A stretch of DNA of 8,892 bases from JAPLKX01 sp035530195 (GTDB lineage: Bacteria > Hydrogenedentota > Hydrogenedentia > Hydrogenedentales > SLHB01): contig DATKVG010000082.1 in the NCBI GenBank assembly GCA_035530195.1, positions 1 to 8,892 of the forward strand, given 5' to 3'. Position numbers and translations under genes: made by a program. The notes beneath the pieces are model-generated. The model made no database searches and was not told where the DNA came from. It saw only the letters and a list, made by a program, of their open reading frames with translations. The first letter of the stretch is position 1; every line of letters begins with the position of its first letter. This document shows, in pieces, positions 6,944 to 8,892 of this stretch.

Positions 6944-8154
6944 GCGGCGACCGGGTTCCGATCGAGACGACGAACAAGATGATGCGCCTGATGATGGAGT
7001 ACTACCTGGGCGCGAAGGCCGCGGAGGGGACCTCGCAGAAGATAGCGTGGGTAACGAGCGGCGCGCCGGTGGAACTGCTTTACGCGGCGGGGATTATTCC
7101 TATTTATCCGGAGAATCACGCGGCGCTTTGCGGGGCGCAGAAAATGGCGGTCGAGTTGTGCGAGGCGGCCGAGGAACGGGGTTTTTCGCGGGACGTGTGC
7201 AGCTACGCGCGGACGGATTTCGGGTCGATCTACACGGGGAAAAGCCCGGTGCAGGGCCTGCCCAAGCCGGACTTGCTGGTGTGCTGCAACAACATCTGCG
7301 GGACGGTGACGAAGTGGTACCAAAACCTCGAGCGTCATTTTGGTGTGCCGCTGTTGTACATCGACACGCCGTTTGTGCACGATTCGGCGACGCCGGCGAT
7401 GCTCGAGTATGTGCGTGCCCAGATGGAAGACACGCTGCGGGCGCTCGAGGCGTTCACGGGGAAGACGATCACCACGGAAAAGCTGCACGAGACGTTTCAA
7501 CTGGCGGCGGAAGCGACGCGCCTTTGGGGCGAGACGCTCGATTTGCTCGCGCACAAGCCGTCGCCGATGACGAGTTTCGACACGTTTGTGCATATCGCGC
7601 CGATCGTGGTGATGCGCGGCACGGACAAGTGCGTGGATTATTATCAGGCGCTGCTGGCGGAGATCAAGCAGCGGGTCGAGAAAGGTATCGCGGCGGTGCC
7701 GGGCGAGCAGTACCGGCTGGGTTGGGACAACCTGCCGGTTTGGTTCAAGATGGCGGGTCTTTCAAAGCGGTTTTCGGGGCATAAGGCGTGCCTGGTTGCG
7801 GCGACGTACGCCAGCGCGTGGGCACTGCCGATCAATGCGGGCGCGTCCGACCTGCTTGCCGAATGCGCGCGGGCGTATCTGACGGTGTATATCAACTGCG
7901 GGCTCGAGGAGCGGATGCGGACGCTCGAGCGGATGATCGAGAAGTATTCGCTCGATGGGGTGGTCATGCATTCGGACCGGAGTTGCAGAGCGTACAGCCT
8001 GGGGCAGTATGAACTGGGGCGGGTGTTGCGGGAGAAGCTGGACGTGCCGGTGCTGATCCTCGAGGCGGATATGAACGACAGCCGGGTGTACGCCGAGGAG
8101 CAGGTAAACGCGCGTATCGACGCCTTTATGGAGATGCTGGCGGGGAGAAAGTGA
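6940..8154 (+). CDS. 2-hydroxyacyl-CoA dehydratase family (HGD-D) subunit, BcrB-like
   Basis: A 404-residue partner of the preceding subunit. Motifs in order: GAPVELLYAAGIIPIYPENH (41-60), CGAQKMAVELCEAAE (64-78), DVCSYARTDFG (85-95), VCCNNICGTVTKWYQ (114-128), YIDTPF (140-145), and HSDRSCRAYSLGQ (344-356). The CNNIC and DVCSYAR blocks are closest, from memory, to the BcrB/BzdO type of benzoyl-CoA reductase-like proteins, but many 2-hydroxyacyl-CoA dehydratases of unknown substrate look similar. C87, C116/C120 and C349 are the best cluster-ligand candidates. The start codon overlaps the upstream stop, so the two are made together, as expected for a heterodimer. After the stop come a hairpin repeat and a tRNA on the other strand, so the operon ends here and contains no activator ATPase gene. 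Confidence 0.9.
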   Translation: MSGDRVPIETTNKMMRLMMEYYLGAKAAEGTSQKIAWVTSGAPVELLYAAGIIPIYPENHAALCGAQKMAVELCEAAEERGFSRDVCSYARTDFGSIYTGKSPVQGLPKPDLLVCCNNICGTVTKWYQNLERHFGVPLLYIDTPFVHDSATPAMLEYVRAQMEDTLRALEAFTGKTITTEKLHETFQLAAEATRLWGETLDLLAHKPSPMTSFDTFVHIAPIVVMRGTDKCVDYYQALLAEIKQRVEKGIAAVPGEQYRLGWDNLPVWFKMAGLSKRFSGHKACLVAATYASAWALPINAGASDLLAECARAYLTVYINCGLEERMRTLERMIEKYSLDGVVMHSDRSCRAYSLGQYELGRVLREKLDVPVLILEADMNDSRVYAEEQVNARIDAFMEMLAGRK

Positions 8155-8162
8155 CAAGTTCG

Positions 8163-8205
8163 GAGTGCGAAGTGCGAAGTTGACTGGGAACTTGGCACTT
8201 CGAAC
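8163..8205. repeat. GTGCGAA-type hairpin repeat, copy 1
   Basis: AGTGCGA units in tandem are followed by an inverted copy. The hairpin runs 8168-8202: CGAAGTGC and AAGTT pair with AACTT and GCACTTCG (13 pairs, one G·G mismatch, loop GACTGGG). It starts 8 bases after the dehydratase stop codon and could slow or end that transcript, but no T-run follows. A related copy lies at 8344-8395 in the same orientation. Confidence 0.75.
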
Positions 8206-8213
8206 GATAAAAC

Positions 8214-8288
8214 TGGTGCCCCGAACAGGAATCGAACCTGTGTTTCAGCCTTAGGAGGGCCGTGTTATATCCACTTAACTATCGGGGT
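8214..8288 (-). tRNA. tRNA-Arg(CCU), CCA encoded
   Basis: On the minus strand the gene folds as a full cloverleaf: acceptor ACCCCGA with TCGGGGC, T8 and A9, D-stem GTTA/TAAC with a GG-containing loop, anticodon stem CGGCC/GGCTG (one G·U), loop CTCCTAA giving anticodon CCU (reads AGG), a 4-base variable region, T-stem ACAGG/CCTGT with loop TTCGATT, discriminator A, and an encoded CCA (8214-8216). It closely matches E. coli tRNA-Arg(CCU) in the D, anticodon and T arms. The first acceptor pair is A1·C72, a mismatch. Confidence 0.95.
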
Positions 8289-8307
8289 ACGCTAGAGGGC
8301 CTTATTA

Positions 8308-8337
8308 AGCATATCGCGAAACGGCGTGCGGCGTCAA
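8308..8337 (-). promoter_or_regulatory. promoter of the tRNA-Arg gene
   Basis: On the minus strand, TTGACG (8332-8337), an 18-base spacer and TATGCT (8308-8313) lie 19 bases before the mature tRNA 5' end, the usual distance for a short-leader tRNA transcript. The -35 is a 5 of 6 match and the -10 a 4 of 6 match. Repeat copy 2 lies just upstream. Confidence 0.5.
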
Positions 8338-8343
8338 TTTTGA

Positions 8344-8395
8344 CAGTGCGAAGTGCGAGGTGCGAAGTTGAACTGAGCACTTCGCACTTCGACTG
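8344..8395. repeat. GTGCGAA-type hairpin repeat, copy 2
   Basis: Three GTGCGA(A/G) units (the middle joint varies) are followed by inverted GCACTTCG units. The hairpin 8349-8391 pairs 15 positions, one a G·U, around a 13-base loop. It shares GTGCGAAGTTGA and CACTTCGA with copy 1 (8163-8205), in the same orientation, so the two copies bracket the tRNA gene as imperfect direct repeats. Confidence 0.75.
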
Positions 8396-8401
8396 AGGGC
8401 C

Positions 8402-8469
8402 GCGAAAAGCGGGGACAGGCACGCTTTCTTCAAACTGCCGAAGAAAGCGAGCCAGTCCCCGTTTTTCGC
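8402..8469. repeat. REP-like 68-base palindrome
   Basis: One long hairpin: GCGAAAAGC, GGGGAC, GGC and CGCTTTCTTC pair in turn with GAAGAAAGCG, GCC, GTCCCC and GTTTTTCGC. That is 28 pairs (one G·U) interrupted by two A·A mismatches, with an 8-base loop (8432-8439). The GGGGAC-A-GGCAC and GCC-A-GTCCCC cores resemble REP sequences linked to IS200-like REP-associated tyrosine transposases (recollection). It lies 17 bases after the helicase stop on the minus strand and could also act as a transcript end or stabiliser. Confidence 0.75.
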
Positions 8470-8487
8470 TAGTCCGCGTTTTTCGCT
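8454..8487. repeat. 17-base tandem duplication at the edge of the REP-like element
   Basis: agtccccgtttttcgct (8454-8470) is followed at once by agtccgcgtttttcgct (8471-8487), one base different. The second unit copies the right arm of the palindrome and touches the helicase stop codon. Confidence 0.8.
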
Positions 8488-8892
8488 TATCTTTGCCTGA
8501 GTAGGCTTCTTTGGCGGCGGAAGCCGGATTTGGGTCTGGCAATGCCGGCGGGGCGGAACAGCGAGAGGACGGGTGCTTCGCCTTCCCATTCGGTGCGTGG
8601 GAGGTTTTTGCCGAGGGCTTTTTCGATGGCGTTGAGTTGGAGGTGGTCGCCGGGGCTTGCGAACGTGACGGCGTCGGTCCGGTGTTTGGTCCGGAGGAAA
8701 ATGAGGGCGGACGGGATGTTTTCCTCTTTCAGGAGTTGCTGGAGCAGTTCGAGTTTGCGCTCCTGGTGGACGGTGTAGAGGCGCTGGCGGACGGTGTCGA
8801 CGGGTTTTGCGACGGCGCCCACGTCGATGCGCCGTGGCTGGTCGAGCATATCGGCGCTGAGCCGTGCGACGTCGTTGCCGAACGTTGCGGAG
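8487..8892 (-). CDS. DEAD-box RNA helicase (RhlE-like), 5' end outside the window, helicase C core apparently deleted
   Basis: The C-terminal 134 residues of a protein that begins beyond the right edge. The first residues are SAT, motif III of DEAD-box helicases, followed by the typical linker (PRRIDVG, then TVRQRLYTVHQERKLELL) and motif IV (SALIFLRTKHRTD). The sequence then jumps straight to AVTFASPGDHLQLNAIEKAL, which in RhlE-like proteins normally follows motif VI. Motifs V (ATDVAARGLD type) and VI (HRIGRTGR type), about 80 residues, are missing and are not found in any other frame here. The frame stays open to TAA. Intact members unwind short RNA duplexes in ribosome assembly and RNA decay; this product should lack ATPase-coupled unwinding. 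It is either a decayed gene or an assembly error. Confidence 0.83.
   Translation of the reverse strand, partial: SATFGNDVARLSADMLDQPRRIDVGAVAKPVDTVRQRLYTVHQERKLELLQQLLKEENIPSALIFLRTKHRTDAVTFASPGDHLQLNAIEKALGKNLPRTEWEGEAPVLSLFRPAGIARPKSGFRRQRSLLRQR

Larger units (their letters stand above)
8155..8486. other. non-coding region between the dehydratase pair and the helicase remnant
   Basis: This 332-base stretch holds one tRNA gene with its promoter, two copies of a GTGCGAA-type hairpin repeat, a 68-base REP-like palindrome and a 17-base tandem duplication. The open frames across it (for example minus 8279-8542) are only translated repeats. Three different palindromic elements in so short a stretch is dense. 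Confidence 0.7.

Noticed and set aside
6729..7784. 351-codon plus-strand frame across both dehydratase genes
   Set aside because: It is a shifted frame of the two genes, low in complexity (Arg, Gly and Ala rich), with no domain.
8163..8395. Short CRISPR array, suggested by GTGCGAA repeats
   Set aside because: Units are about 7 bases, in tandem and inverted without unique spacers, and no cas gene is present.
8279..8589. Minus-strand frames of 87 and 94 codons over the spacer and helicase end
   Set aside because: They translate the GTGCGAA and REP-like repeats; the true helicase frame stops at 8487.

Overview
The window is GC-rich bacterial DNA with dense genes, Shine-Dalgarno sites (GGAGG or AAGGAG) before most starts, three non-coding gaps rich in palindromes, and no phage, plasmid or CRISPR genes. 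Anaerobe-type 2-hydroxyacyl-CoA dehydratase/benzoyl-CoA reductase-like subunits, a PilZ protein, a fused LplT/Aas-type lipid enzyme and repeated intergenic hairpins suggest an anaerobic environmental bacterium, perhaps of the Planctomycetota/PVC or Hydrogenedentota type. That placement is an inference from gene style, not from a marker gene.

Left part, all on the minus strand (read right to left): a MarR-family regulator (5381-4914), a 1141-residue fusion of an MFS lysophospholipid-transporter-like domain, a PlsC acyltransferase and an AMP-forming acyl-ACP/acyl-CoA synthetase (4894-1469), and a membrane-anchored alpha/beta hydrolase (1466-519). The gaps of 19 and 2 bases, with one good promoter before the MarR gene, make this look like a single operon for uptake, re-acylation and perhaps hydrolysis of lysophospholipids, with the MarR protein as probable autoregulator. 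Downstream, with its own promoter, is a PilZ-domain gene that runs off the left edge.

Middle part: a 371-base divergent gap with three consecutive hairpins sharing a CCC-T-(N)-CC-GGG core. Right of it, on the plus strand, two translationally coupled genes (5753-6943 and 6940-8154, ATGA overlap) encode the two different HGD-D family subunits of a 2-hydroxyacyl-CoA dehydratase/benzoyl-CoA reductase-like iron-sulfur enzyme. The ATP-dependent activator these enzymes need is not in the window.

Right part, minus strand: a tRNA-Arg(CCU) gene lies between two copies of a GTGCGAA-based hairpin repeat, followed by a 68-base REP-like palindrome. At the right edge is the 3' end of a DEAD-box RNA helicase gene that seems to have lost, in frame, about 80 residues containing motifs V and VI. 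The plus strand is G-rich over C throughout, whichever strand is coding, so it is probably the leading strand of replication. I found no clearly new multi-gene system. The items most worth a second look are the deleted helicase, the activator-less dehydratase pair, the PilZ protein with two CxxC motifs, and the palindromic elements.
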